This document shows positions 16,991 to 25,965 of a stretch of 64,000 nt of DNA, piece by piece (the stretch's first letter is position 1; each line of letters begins with the position of its first letter). Source of the stretch: an uncultured Bacteroidales bacterium (lineage in GTDB: Bacteria; Bacteroidota; Bacteroidia; Bacteroidales; FEN-979); contig CAIVAT010000145.1 of NCBI GenBank assembly GCA_903903985.1, positions 1-64,000 on the forward strand, read 5' to 3'. A program made the translations under genes and the position numbers. Below the pieces are notes generated by a model. The model made no database searches. It worked only from the letters and a program-made list of their open reading frames with translations, and was not told where the DNA came from.

Positions 16991-18712
16991 TTATTCAACG
17001 GGGTTTTCGTCGTCATCTTCGCTCTTGACCGGAATTTCCGGTTTGGGTTGTACAAATTTTCCAGCCAGGATGCCATCGTATTTCTCAGTATCTTTAATGG
17101 TGGCGAGGGCATCAAGTAGTTCGGGATCATTTTTCAGTGCGGCGATGATTTTGCCTTTCTGATAATAATATCGTGTGACGATTTCCATTTTCAATAACTC
17201 TTTCACCTGATCGTTGTACTTGGTCAGATCTTCTTTCTTGTCCTTTTCCATGCGTATTTTAAGCAGATCGTATTCTTCCTTGATGGCATCGAAGTAGTTT
17301 TCTTTCAAAGCAACGTTTTTCAGGTCTTCAAGGGACCTTTCACTTTTGGTTTTATAGGAATAGTCCTTCCCTTGAATGTAACTGACAAAGCCATTGTAAA
17401 TGGAATCACTGATCTCAAAACTATCTGCACTGGGAATGGAAGGATGTTCGCGTGCAAATTTTGTGGCATAATCAAAAACCAGGTACTTGCCATAGAGTGC
17501 CAGTGCCAGGTTGCTGAACTGCCTGGATTTGGTAATTACATCAGGGTTGATGCCACCGCCATCATAGACCGTACGGCCATTTTTTGTTTTAAATGCCCGG
17601 ATCAGGGAGTCGGGAATCTTTCCAAAAGAACCGTCTTTCTTTTTATGTTCATAATCAATCGCCTGGATGCACCGGCCGCTTGGGATGTAATATTTGGCAA
17701 CGGTGATTTTCATTTGTGCGTTGTATGACAATGGAACTACATTTTGAACGAGCCCTTTCCCGAAGGTACGCTGACCGATAACGACGCCACGGTCGAGGTC
17801 TTGCAGGGAACCTGCCAGAATTTCACTGGCTGAAGCGCTCGACCGGTCAACAAGAATGACTACCGGAATGGTCAAATCAACCGGGGGGTTCATGGTCAGG
17901 TGAGCCCTGTTTTTATCAGCCATCTTTCCTTTTGTGCTCACAATTTCCTGCCCGCGTTCAACGAAAAGGTTGGCAATTTCAACGGCTTCATTCAATAGCC
18001 CGCCACCATTGCCGCGCAAATCGATGATAATTCCCTTGAGTTCGTTGCCCTCTTTCATCTTCAGGTAGGCTTGTTTCAATTCTTTGGCAGCATTCTGGGT
18101 GAATCCGGTCAGTTTGATATAACCGATATTCTTGTCAACCATACCGTAGTAAGGAATGTTATCGATTTTGATGTTTTCCCGGGTTATTGTTTTTTCAAAT
18201 GGCTTGCTTTCCCCTTCGCGCTGGATCAACACGGTTACGGCTGTCCCTGCCTGGCCCTTTAAAATGGCGCTGACATCTTCATACGACTTGCCTTTGGCTT
18301 GTTTCCCATTGACTTCCAGGATGATATCCCCGGCTTTCAGGCCTGATTTGTCGGCTGGTGAGCCTTCATAGGGTTCGGAGATCACAATATATTCTCCCTG
18401 CTGGTGAATGAGTGCACCAATTCCACCATACTGTCCTGTTGTGATAAACTTATAATCTTCGACCTGTGATTCAGGAATGAAATTCGTATAGGGATCCAGA
18501 GATTCCAGCATGGCTTCGATGCCCGTTTGCGTTAATTCCCCGGGATTGATCTCATCAACATAATCCTGGTTTAATTCTTTGATCAGGTTGGAATAAATAT
18601 CAAGGTTTTTCATGATCTCAAACCCTTGCTGATTCGGTGCCTGCGCCAGGGTCGCCTGTATTGCCAACACACTGAGGAAAATCAAAAATATATATTTTGC
18701 AATTCGTTTCAT
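16991..18712 (-). CDS. S41 C-terminal processing peptidase (Prc/CtpA type)
   Basis: The protein has 573 residues from ATG 18712, with a signal peptide ending TLAQ (residue 24). It has an N-terminal helical region, a PDZ domain (about 88-170, GGIGALI then SPADKSGLKAGDIILEVNG) and the S41 core. The catalytic pair is inferred as Ser294 in SASASEI and Lys319 in TFGKG, 25 residues apart as in Prc. The last 160 residues are a charged helical extension typical of Bacteroidota members. It degrades or trims periplasmic proteins from their C-termini. It follows yidD in the operon. An upstream ATG at 18748 would place extra residues before the signal peptide and is rejected. Confidence 0.9.
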   Translation of the reverse strand: MKRIAKYIFLIFLSVLAIQATLAQAPNQQGFEIMKNLDIYSNLIKELNQDYVDEINPGELTQTGIEAMLESLDPYTNFIPESQVEDYKFITTGQYGGIGALIHQQGEYIVISEPYEGSPADKSGLKAGDIILEVNGKQAKGKSYEDVSAILKGQAGTAVTVLIQREGESKPFEKTITRENIKIDNIPYYGMVDKNIGYIKLTGFTQNAAKELKQAYLKMKEGNELKGIIIDLRGNGGGLLNEAVEIANLFVERGQEIVSTKGKMADKNRAHLTMNPPVDLTIPVVILVDRSSASASEILAGSLQDLDRGVVIGQRTFGKGLVQNVVPLSYNAQMKITVAKYYIPSGRCIQAIDYEHKKKDGSFGKIPDSLIRAFKTKNGRTVYDGGGINPDVITKSRQFSNLALALYGKYLVFDYATKFAREHPSIPSADSFEISDSIYNGFVSYIQGKDYSYKTKSERSLEDLKNVALKENYFDAIKEEYDLLKIRMEKDKKEDLTKYNDQVKELLKMEIVTRYYYQKGKIIAALKNDPELLDALATIKDTEKYDGILAGKFVQPKPEIPVKSEDDDENPVE

Positions 18713-18820
18713 TCTGTAATGATTTTTTAAAATTTTATTGTTCCGCACCAGCGCCGCTGCCAGTATCCAACTCCTGTGCAGTCTATTGATTCCATTATTC
18801 AGCCATTTTCCGATTCTATC

Positions 18821-18854
18821 ATTTTATGTTTTACATTTTGCCTTTTGCCTTTTT
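18821..18854. repeat. Word-repeat tract abutting the yidD stop
   Basis: ATTTTATGTTTTACATTTTG followed by CCTTTTGCCTTTTT reaches the base before the yidD stop codon on the minus strand. It resembles the TTTTGCATTTTGC tract at 1270. Confidence 0.45.
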
Positions 18855-19076
18855 TCAGGGTACCGGGTCAAACCCGCTTCCTCCCCAGGGATGGCATCTG
18901 CCAATCCGCTTCAAAGTCAGCCAGCCGCCACGAAAAGGTCCGTGTTTGACGATGGCGTCGATTCCATATGCAGAACAACTGGGCGAAAAACGGCATGATG
19001 ACATCAGGTAGGGTGATATGGCTCCCTGGTAAAACCGTATCAGTAAAATGAAAAAACTACCCAGTAACTTTTTCAT
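18855..19076 (-). CDS. yidD: Membrane protein insertion efficiency factor YidD
   Basis: This 73-residue protein has the family signature [22 protein letters not shown] and [15 protein letters not shown]. YidD is a small membrane-associated protein encoded beside rnpA in most bacteria and helps YidC-dependent membrane insertion. It overlaps the 3' end of rnpA by 20 bases, indicating coupled translation. The gene ends directly at a word-repeat tract. Confidence 0.93.
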   Translation of the reverse strand: MKKLLGSFFILLIRFYQGAISPYLMSSCRFSPSCSAYGIDAIVKHGPFRGGWLTLKRIGRCHPWGGSGFDPVP

Positions 19077-19449
19077 TTTCTTCAGTTAAACGCTGTAAAA
19101 GTATAATTATTTTTGCTTGGATGAGGTCGTAAGTCACTATTTCTTTAACAGTATAGGTAATGCACAGTATCAAATGATGCCCTGTTCCCGAAAGTTGGCT
19201 GTAAAGGATGGGTTTATTCAAACGGTATGCTTCCTTCACCCTGCGGCGGATCAGGTTTCTGTCAACAGCCCTGTGAAAATTATATTTCGGCACACTGATC
19301 ATAACCTGCACCGGTGATGGAGGTGCCTCCGGCGGCCTCATCCAGGTGACGTGAAATGGTTTCACATGAAAGCGATGTCCCTTTGAAAATAACATGCTTA
19401 TCAGCCGGTGGCTGCATAGACGCTCTTCTTTGGAAAAGGATTGTTTCAT
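19057..19449 (-). CDS. rnpA: Ribonuclease P protein component
   Basis: This basic protein of 130 residues has the RnpA signature [15 protein letters not shown] (about residues 70-84) and an N-terminal [18 protein letters not shown]. It binds the RNase P RNA and helps mature tRNA 5' ends. rpmH, its neighbour in many bacteria, is not upstream; hemD is, an arrangement common in Bacteroidota. It overlaps yidD by 20 bases. Confidence 0.93.
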   Translation of the reverse strand: MKQSFSKEERLCSHRLISMLFSKGHRFHVKPFHVTWMRPPEAPPSPVQVMISVPKYNFHRAVDRNLIRRRVKEAYRLNKPILYSQLSGTGHHLILCITYTVKEIVTYDLIQAKIIILLQRLTEENEKVTG

Positions 19450-19478
19450 TATTTACAGTGAAACCCTTGAACAGGTCA

Positions 19479-20231
19479 TCACTTCTTTTTTGCTTCGCTC
19501 AGCAGAAACTGTTCGATCGCCGTGGTCATGGAGGGTGCTGCCTGCGTGGGGGCTTCCACATGAAGGGTGAGCCCGGCATCCCTGACAGCTTTGTGAGTGG
19601 TTGGCCCAAAGGCGCCGATGGCGATCTCCCCCTGAACAAAAGTGGGAAAATTTTTAAAAAGGGATTTTATACCGGAAGGACTGAAAAAAACCAGCATGTC
19701 ATAGTTTTGTATTTCAATGTCAGAAAGATCACTGGCCAGGGTCCGGTATATAATGGCTTTTTTGTACTGGATCTTATTTTCTTCAAGCATTCTTGGAATC
19801 TCCTGCTTGTGAATATCCGAGCAGGGGAGAAGGAATTTTTCGGTTTTATGCTTTTTAATCAGTTCAATGAGGTTGGCATAATTTTCCTTACTGTGGAAAA
19901 TTTTCCGTTTTCTGAACTGAACATATTTCTGCAGGTAATAGGCGGTTGATTCTGAAATGCTGAAGTACTTCATTGTTTCTGGCACTTCCACCCGCATCTC
20001 CTTGCACATTCTGAAATAATGGTCGACCGCGTTGCGGGAAGTGAAGATCACCGCGGTATAATCCAACAGGTTAACTTTATCCTTGCGGAAGTCCTTGGCC
20101 GGAATGCCATCAATTTTAAAAAATTTACGGAAAGTGATATTGACATTGAATTTTCGTGCTATCTCACCATAGGGTGATTTCTCAAAATCGATAGGCTGAG
20201 GCTGGGAAACAAGGATATTTTTTATTTTCAA
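19479..20231 (-). CDS. hemD: Uroporphyrinogen-III synthase
   Basis: This 250-residue protein is of the divergent HemD family. It has FTSRNAVDHYF near residues 63-73 and FFSPSGIKSLF near 177-187 followed by GAFGPTTHKAV near 201-211, the two pseudo-symmetric half-domains of the fold. HemD cyclises hydroxymethylbilane to uroporphyrinogen III for heme and corrin synthesis. HemD proteins are poorly conserved, but the order DUF4271-hemD-rnpA-yidD supports the call. Confidence 0.87.
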   Translation of the reverse strand: MKIKNILVSQPQPIDFEKSPYGEIARKFNVNITFRKFFKIDGIPAKDFRKDKVNLLDYTAVIFTSRNAVDHYFRMCKEMRVEVPETMKYFSISESTAYYLQKYVQFRKRKIFHSKENYANLIELIKKHKTEKFLLPCSDIHKQEIPRMLEENKIQYKKAIIYRTLASDLSDIEIQNYDMLVFFSPSGIKSLFKNFPTFVQGEIAIGAFGPTTHKAVRDAGLTLHVEAPTQAAPSMTTAIEQFLLSEAKKK

Positions 20232-20267
20232 GGTCGTAGTGTGTTAGCGTTGACACGCTCGAAATAC

Positions 20268-21062
20268 TTACGCTCCCGTGGTGTGTGTGATATTTAACAG
20301 GATTTTTATGAGAACCAGGAGAGGTAAAATTTCGAGGCTGCAAAGATACACAAATAAAAATAAATACGAAAACTTAGTCAGGGCCATTCCTATAAAAAAA
20401 CCTCTCAGGAACCTGAATGCAAGAAGGATAATAAAAATTACCAGGCAAATATGAATGGCGATGACCGATTTCATGTAGACAATGAAAATGAGGGATGCCA
20501 GCAGCACCGGTCCTGAAAGCAAGGCAAATATCAGCAAGTTGAGAAGATAGTTTCCGGTGGTTTCCCTGGTTTTAAAAATGGCACCCAGCAATTGTACCAA
20601 TGCCACTTTGGCAGCCAGCATGGCCACTACCACGATGGATATTACTCCGAACAGGGCCACACCGGTAATTCCCTGAAAAGAAAATCCAAGGATTTGGTCA
20701 TTGGCTTCATATAAAAAAAGGCTGAAAGTCAACAGATAAACCAACCCCATTGCGATGGTGATGCGTTCACTGAACAGGTTTCCATCCCTGGTGAGCTGAT
20801 TGATGAAACGCTTTGAAAACGGTGCACGAAAAACCTGCTGAATTCGTTTCGGGTAAAATACCTGGGTCCAGGCTATCAGGATGAAAGAAATGACAAGGAT
20901 TGCCAGTACCCAGTCTGGCTGTGCTTTTGGGACTGAATTTATCCGGAAATCGTTTGTATGCAGCTGATGAGATTGAAAAATCGATCTGACAAAAACCGGC
21001 TGTGGGAGTGCGGTACTTTGCAGTGTGAAGGTTGTGTCGTGTGATGATAGGATCCTGCTCAT
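20268..21062 (-). CDS. DUF4271 membrane protein
   Basis: This 264-residue protein has about seven hydrophobic segments after a polar N-terminal 50 residues. It is recognisable as the Bacteroidota-specific DUF4271 family by its position next to hemD and by the segment IQQVFRAPFSKRFINQLTRD. Function is unknown; the constant linkage to hemD suggests a role near heme or the envelope, which is speculation. Its start overlaps the rluA-like stop by four bases. Confidence 0.78.
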   Translation of the reverse strand: MSRILSSHDTTFTLQSTALPQPVFVRSIFQSHQLHTNDFRINSVPKAQPDWVLAILVISFILIAWTQVFYPKRIQQVFRAPFSKRFINQLTRDGNLFSERITIAMGLVYLLTFSLFLYEANDQILGFSFQGITGVALFGVISIVVVAMLAAKVALVQLLGAIFKTRETTGNYLLNLLIFALLSGPVLLASLIFIVYMKSVIAIHICLVIFIILLAFRFLRGFFIGMALTKFSYLFLFVYLCSLEILPLLVLIKILLNITHTTGA

Positions 21063-21775
21063 GTTGAAATGGCTTCAGGAGGAGAATTCGTGGTAAAAAA
21101 ATCCCACAGCTTGTCGGAAGGAGGTGCAGCAATTATTTTTATCATCTCCTTTTTAACCGGGTGAAGGAATTCAATTGCACGGGCATGAAGATGAATAAAT
21201 CCTCCCGGGTTTGATCTTGGGTACCCATATTTCAGATCGCCTTTGACAGGGCATCCCATGGCTGCAAGCTGGGCCCTTATTTGATGATGACGGCCAGTTA
21301 AAAGGTTGATTTCCAGTAAATAATAACCATCGCTTTTATCGATCACCCTGTAAATCAACTCTGCTTTCTGAGAACCGGGAACAGGCCTGTCTGACACGTA
21401 AGATTTGTTCTTTTCAGGATTCCTGGTCAGGTATTGAACGAGCGTTTGTGATGGCTGAGGCGGTTTGTTTTTAACAACGGCCCAATAGGTTTTATGGATC
21501 TCACCATCCCGGAGCATGATATTGAGCCGCGAAAGCGCCTTGGACGTCCTTGCAAAAATCAGTGCCCCGCTCACGGGCCGGTCAAGCCGGTGAACCACGC
21601 CGAGGAAAACTTCCCCGGGCTTATTGTATTTAAGTTTGATGTATTTTTTCAGGAATTCACTCAGGGGTTCATCACCGGTTTTATCTCCCTGAACAATATC
21701 CGAGGGTCGCTTGTTCAGGATGATCAGGTGGTTGTCTTCGTATAAAATGTCCTGATCAATATTGCTCTTTTTCAT
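21059..21775 (-). CDS. RluA-family pseudouridine synthase
   Basis: This 238-residue protein has the catalytic motif [15 protein letters not shown] with Asp65, then [17 protein letters not shown] near residues 157-173. It isomerises uridines in rRNA or tRNA. It lacks an N-terminal S4 domain, as RluA/TruC-like members do, so the exact target (23S rRNA, tRNA) is not assigned. It overlaps panB by 20 bases at its start and DUF4271 by four at its end. Confidence 0.9.
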   Translation of the reverse strand: MKKSNIDQDILYEDNHLIILNKRPSDIVQGDKTGDEPLSEFLKKYIKLKYNKPGEVFLGVVHRLDRPVSGALIFARTSKALSRLNIMLRDGEIHKTYWAVVKNKPPQPSQTLVQYLTRNPEKNKSYVSDRPVPGSQKAELIYRVIDKSDGYYLLEINLLTGRHHQIRAQLAAMGCPVKGDLKYGYPRSNPGGFIHLHARAIEFLHPVKKEMIKIIAAPPSDKLWDFFTTNSPPEAIST

Positions 21776-22580
21776 TTGGAAAATCGAGCGTTTTCACATC
21801 CTGGATGTAAGTATTTACTGCACCGCGCACCTCTTCCGACAGGTTGGCATACCGCCGCAGGAACCTGGGCGAAAAGTCCATGGTAATGCCAAGCATGTCG
21901 TGTAAAACAAGAACCTGACCGTCAACCCCCTGGCCTGCACCTATGCCGATAATGGGTATCTTCACCGCCTGGGTTACTTTGGCTCCCAAGGCCGCTGGAA
22001 TTTTTTCAAGAACAATGGCGAAACAACCTGCTTTTTCGAGCAAATGAGCATCATCAAGCAACTTCGCAGCCTCTTCTTCATTGGTTGCCCGTACCACATA
22101 GGTGCCGAATTTATGGATCGATTGAGGGGTGAGCCCAAGGTGCCCCATCACCGGGATCCCGGCAGAAAGAATCCGGTCGACCGATTCGAGGATCTCTTTC
22201 CCGCCTTCCAGTTTGACAGCATCTGCACCTGCTTCTTTCATGATACGGATGGCCGAATTCAGCGCCTCCTTCGAATTTCCCTGGTAGGTCCCAAATGGAA
22301 GGTCGACCACCACCAGGGCCCGTTTAACTGCCCTCACCACCGATACCCCATGGTAGATCATCTCGTTCAGGGTGATCGGCAGGGTCGAGGAGTGCCCGGC
22401 CATGACATTGGAAGCGGAGTCGCCAACCAGGATCACATCGATCCCGGTACTGTCGAGAATCTTGGCAAAGGAGTAATCATAAGCGGTCAGCATGGCGATT
22501 TTCTCGCCTTTAAGCTTCATTTCCTGCAGGATATGCGTGGTGACCTTGGTCACATTCCGGAAAGATATGGCTATCGACAT
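21756..22580 (-). CDS. panB: 3-methyl-2-oxobutanoate hydroxymethyltransferase
   Basis: This 274-residue TIM-barrel enzyme transfers a hydroxymethyl group from methylene-tetrahydrofolate to 2-oxoisovalerate, giving ketopantoate for pantothenate and CoA. Family motifs are [13 protein letters not shown] near the start, [19 protein letters not shown] near residues 52-70 and VKLEGG near 121-126. The start fits the promoter at 22597-22629, which would leave a leader of about 10 bases. It is the first gene of the eight-gene minus-strand operon running to cdd. Confidence 0.94.
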   Translation of the reverse strand: MSIAISFRNVTKVTTHILQEMKLKGEKIAMLTAYDYSFAKILDSTGIDVILVGDSASNVMAGHSSTLPITLNEMIYHGVSVVRAVKRALVVVDLPFGTYQGNSKEALNSAIRIMKEAGADAVKLEGGKEILESVDRILSAGIPVMGHLGLTPQSIHKFGTYVVRATNEEEAAKLLDDAHLLEKAGCFAIVLEKIPAALGAKVTQAVKIPIIGIGAGQGVDGQVLVLHDMLGITMDFSPRFLRRYANLSEEVRGAVNTYIQDVKTLDFPNEKEQY

Positions 22581-22589
22581 ATTATCAAT

Positions 22590-22629
22590 TTGAAAGCAAA
22601 ACTACAATATTTTTATGTACTTTTGCCAA
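22590..22629. promoter_or_regulatory. Overlapping divergent promoters (panB operon / lipoprotein)
   Basis: On the minus strand TAGTTTTG (22597-22604) and TTG (22627-22629), 22 bases apart, fit a promoter for panB. On the plus strand TACTTTTG (22618-22625), with a TTG at 22590-22592 (25 bases, rather long), fits a promoter for the lipoprotein gene. Each promoter's -33 element lies at the other's start region, so they should compete. Confidence 0.5.
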
Positions 22630-22647
22630 ATACTAAAATTCAAATGC

Positions 22648-23652
22648 ATGCGCCTGCTTCGATTCATGCTTCCGCTTTTAATGATTCTTGTTCTTGGCGT
22701 TTCCTGTAATAAAACGCTGAAAGTCAATGCCGACTGGAAAGATGTGACCGTGGTTTATTGCCTGTTGGACCAGACGGAGGACACTACTTTTGTTAAAATC
22801 ACCAAGGCTTTCCTGGGAGAAGGAGATGCCATGCAGTTTGCGAAAATTCCTGATTCCAGCAACTATCCTGACAAACTGGAGGTGCGGATTGACGAATACG
22901 CTGTTACCGCTGCAAACGACACCACTTTTTTACAATCCTACCCATGCGATACGGTAACGATTCATAACAAGCAGGCCGGGGATTCTATTTTTTATTTTCC
23001 CGATCAGCTGATGTATTTTACCACCGCGAAGCTGAATACAAACAATGTTTATAAATTGTATATCAAAAACAAAAAAACAGGGAAAGAGATTACCGCAAAA
23101 ACAGGGCTGCTGCACGATTTTGATGTGGACCGGCCCCAGGTCACAGCCAGTTTTCCTGCCGGCCAATCGTTTGAAGTCAAGTGGAAACCCTCAAAAAACG
23201 GTAAACGGTATCAGCTGGTGATCCGGTTCTATTATCTTGAGACCCTGAAATCTGATCCGGCAAACATCCATGTGAAATCACTGGATTGGCTGCTCTTCAA
23301 CAACATCAGGCCGATTGATGTCAACAGTACGCAACCTTTCGACCTTTATTTTCCCGGCGATCCGTTTTATTCAGTCGTAGCATCTAAAATTGAAGTAAAC
23401 CCGCTGGTTACCCGTGTCGCCCACCACTGTGATTTTATCTTTACCGTTGCTGCCCCCGAACTCAATACGTATATGGAGGTCACCGAACCCTCCTTGTCGC
23501 TCGTGCAGGAGCGACCCGCCTATACCAACATCATCAACGGCATCGGTTTGTTCTCTGCCAGGTTCATGAAAACAGTTGACTCCCTGGGCATCAGTCAACT
23601 TACCAAGGATGAACTTAAAGTCAATCCCCTTACCAAAGATCTGGGATTCTGA
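22648..23652 (+). CDS. DUF4249-like lipoprotein
   Basis: Starting at ATG 22648 the protein has 334 residues and a lipoprotein signal MRLLRFMLPLLMILVLGVSC, with the lipid cysteine at residue 20. An earlier ATG at 22615 lies within the promoter and is rejected. The body is beta-rich; the C-terminal NIINGIGLFSARF resembles the GGIGxFSA-type end of DUF4249 proteins, and the N-terminal half (VVYCLLDQTEDTTFVKITKAFLG) fits that family as well. Such lipoproteins often accompany TonB receptors, but none lies here. Function is unknown. Confidence 0.6.
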   Translation: MRLLRFMLPLLMILVLGVSCNKTLKVNADWKDVTVVYCLLDQTEDTTFVKITKAFLGEGDAMQFAKIPDSSNYPDKLEVRIDEYAVTAANDTTFLQSYPCDTVTIHNKQAGDSIFYFPDQLMYFTTAKLNTNNVYKLYIKNKKTGKEITAKTGLLHDFDVDRPQVTASFPAGQSFEVKWKPSKNGKRYQLVIRFYYLETLKSDPANIHVKSLDWLLFNNIRPIDVNSTQPFDLYFPGDPFYSVVASKIEVNPLVTRVAHHCDFIFTVAAPELNTYMEVTEPSLSLVQERPAYTNIINGIGLFSARFMKTVDSLGISQLTKDELKVNPLTKDLGF

Positions 23653-23667
23653 AGTATTACAGGATTT

Positions 23668-23697
23668 CGCAGGGACAAGGCATGCACTGACCCTGCG
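23668..23697 (+). terminator. Hairpin after the lipoprotein gene
   Basis: CGCAGGG (23668) pairs with CCCTGCG (ending 23697) 16 bases after the stop codon. No strong T-run follows, so it may be a weak or factor-dependent terminator. Confidence 0.4.
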
Positions 23698-23845
23698 TTA
23701 TGTTTATACGCTATTTTGCTATTTCACCATTTTCCTTTCCTGTCTTTTTGTCACCTCCCTGACACTAAATCAATTTTGGTACAATGATTGACATTTCCGA
23801 ATCAAACTCAGAAGATTTTTTTTTTTAATAATAAGGAGATTTAAA

Positions 23846-25765
23846 ATGGCAAAAATTATTGGTATTGATCTTGGAACCACCAACTCCTGTGTGGCTGTGA
23901 TGGAAGGAAACGAACCTGTTGTTATTCCAAACAGCGAAGGGAGGCGTACAACCCCGTCTGTTGTCGGATTTACCGAAAACGGCGAACGTAAAGTCGGAGA
24001 CCCGGCAAAACGGCAAGCGATCACCAATCCTAAAAATACTGTTTTTTCCATCAAACGTTTTATGGGTGAAACATGGGACCAGGTGCAAAAAGAGATTAAA
24101 CGTGTACCTTACATGGTGGCAAAGGGTGAAAATAACACACCCCGCGTCGACATTTCAGGGAAATTATATACCCCTCAGGAAATCAGTGCGATGGTCCTTC
24201 AGAAAATGAAGAAAACCGCAGAAGATTATCTCGGGCAAGAGGTTAAAGAAGCGGTGATCACCGTTCCTGCCTATTTCAGCGATTCTCAACGCCAGGCAAC
24301 CAAAGAGGCAGGAGAAATCGCGGGACTTACCGTCAAACGCATCATCAATGAGCCTACTGCTGCAGCCCTTGCGTACGGGCTGGATAAAAAGCATAAAGAT
24401 ATTAAAGTTGCCGTTTTCGATCTTGGTGGCGGAACATTCGACATTTCAATCCTGGAATTGGGAGAAGGCGTTTTTGAAGTCAAATCGACCAACGGAAACA
24501 CCCATCTTGGAGGTGACGATTTTGATCACGTGATCATTGACTGGCTGGCTGATGAATTCCAGAAAGACGAAGGCCTTGATTTACGCAAGGACCCTATGGC
24601 CCTGCAGCGTTTGAAAGAATCTGCCGAGAAAGCTAAAATTGAACTTTCAAGTTCCATGGAAACTGAAATCAACCTGCCATACATCATGCCGGTTGACGGA
24701 GTGCCAAAGCACCTTGTGAAAAAACTTACCCGTGCGAAATTCGAACAACTCATCGACAGCCTGATGCAGTCAACCATTCCTCCTTGCCAGAAGGCATTGC
24801 AGGATGCAGGATTAAAAGCAGCAGACATCAATGAGGTGATCCTGGTTGGAGGTTCCACCCGTATTCCTGCAGTGCAAAAACTGGTGCGCGATTTCTTTGG
24901 AAAGGAACCCTCCAAGGGTGTAAATCCGGATGAAGTGGTTGCCATTGGTGCAGCCATCCAGGGAGGTGTGCTTACAGGTGAAGTGAAAGATGTGTTGCTC
25001 CTCGATGTGACGCCGCTGTCGCTCGGTATCGAAACCCTTGGCAGTGTTATGACCAGGCTCATCGAATCGAACACCACAATCCCTACCAGGAAATCGGAAG
25101 TCTTTTCGACTGCAGCCGACAGCCAGACTTCAGTGGAAATTCATATTCTGCAGGGTGAACGGCCCATGGCCAACCAGAATAAAAGCATCGGACGTTTTCA
25201 CCTTGATGGGATCCCTCCCGCACAACGCGGTATCCCGCAAATCGAAGTGACCTTCGATATCGATGCAAATGGTATCCTGCATGTTACCGCCAAGGACAAA
25301 GCTACCGGTAAATCACAGCAAATCAGGATTGAAGCTTCCTCAGGCTTATCCGATGAAGACATCCGCCGGATGCGTGAAGAAGCCCAGGCCAATGCCGATG
25401 CGGATAAAAAAACCAAAGAAGAGGTCGATAAACTGAACCAGGCCGACAGCCTTGTATTCCAGACTGAAAAACAGCTGAAGGAATTTGGAGATAAACTTCC
25501 TGCCGATAAAAAGGCCTCCATTGAGAAAGCTGCTGAAGAGCTGAGGAATGCTCATAAGAACCGCGATTTTGCTGCAATCGATGCTGCAATAGCAAACCTG
25601 AACGCCATCTGGCAAACCGCCAGCGAGGAAATGTATAAAAATTCAGCTCAAAATGAACCTCAGGGAAGGCCGCAACAGGATCCAGGGCAAAGCCAGCAAG
25701 GACCGAAAGGATCTGGTAATGATGAAGTTACGGATGTTGACTTTGAAGAGGTGAAAGACAAATAA
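23846..25765 (+). CDS. dnaK: Chaperone DnaK (Hsp70)
   Basis: This 639-residue Hsp70 has the ATPase phosphate loop [15 protein letters not shown] at residues 5-19, [12 protein letters not shown] near 192-203, a substrate-binding beta domain (about 390-505), a helical lid, and the C-terminal motif [13 protein letters not shown] for DnaJ/GrpE functions. It refolds and protects unfolded proteins using ATP. A good Shine-Dalgarno AAGGAG at 23833-23838 sits seven bases before the ATG, unusually strong for this genome and consistent with high expression. grpE and dnaJ are not adjacent. The gene is followed by a hairpin terminator. Confidence 0.97.
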   Translation: MAKIIGIDLGTTNSCVAVMEGNEPVVIPNSEGRRTTPSVVGFTENGERKVGDPAKRQAITNPKNTVFSIKRFMGETWDQVQKEIKRVPYMVAKGENNTPRVDISGKLYTPQEISAMVLQKMKKTAEDYLGQEVKEAVITVPAYFSDSQRQATKEAGEIAGLTVKRIINEPTAAALAYGLDKKHKDIKVAVFDLGGGTFDISILELGEGVFEVKSTNGNTHLGGDDFDHVIIDWLADEFQKDEGLDLRKDPMALQRLKESAEKAKIELSSSMETEINLPYIMPVDGVPKHLVKKLTRAKFEQLIDSLMQSTIPPCQKALQDAGLKAADINEVILVGGSTRIPAVQKLVRDFFGKEPSKGVNPDEVVAIGAAIQGGVLTGEVKDVLLLDVTPLSLGIETLGSVMTRLIESNTTIPTRKSEVFSTAADSQTSVEIHILQGERPMANQNKSIGRFHLDGIPPAQRGIPQIEVTFDIDANGILHVTAKDKATGKSQQIRIEASSGLSDEDIRRMREEAQANADADKKTKEEVDKLNQADSLVFQTEKQLKEFGDKLPADKKASIEKAAEELRNAHKNRDFAAIDAAIANLNAIWQTASEEMYKNSAQNEPQGRPQQDPGQSQQGPKGSGNDEVTDVDFEEVKDK

Positions 25766-25787
25766 ATCAACCATCCGGATGATTTAT

Positions 25788-25827
25788 CAAGGGCTGATCC
25801 GCTATGTGGACCAGCCCTTGTTATTTG
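25788..25827 (+). terminator. Rho-independent terminator of dnaK
   Basis: CAAGGGCTGATCC pairs with GGACCAGCCCTTG (one mismatch), loop about seven bases, followed by TTATTTGTT, 22 bases after the dnaK stop. Confidence 0.75.
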
Positions 25828-25965
25828 TTAATAAATATCCTGAGGCAAATTGAAAAAAATGTACGATCTTTGTATATTCTTTCCTTTGGTTGTAAAGGGA
25901 TTAAACATCGCATCAATTTCCCATGAAACTCATTATTCAATAATCACCAATTAACTTAAACGTGT

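Noticed and set aside
17000-17130. Longer start for cytidine deaminase
   Set aside because: The extra 50 residues lie inside the S41 protease gene and are not part of the deaminase fold.
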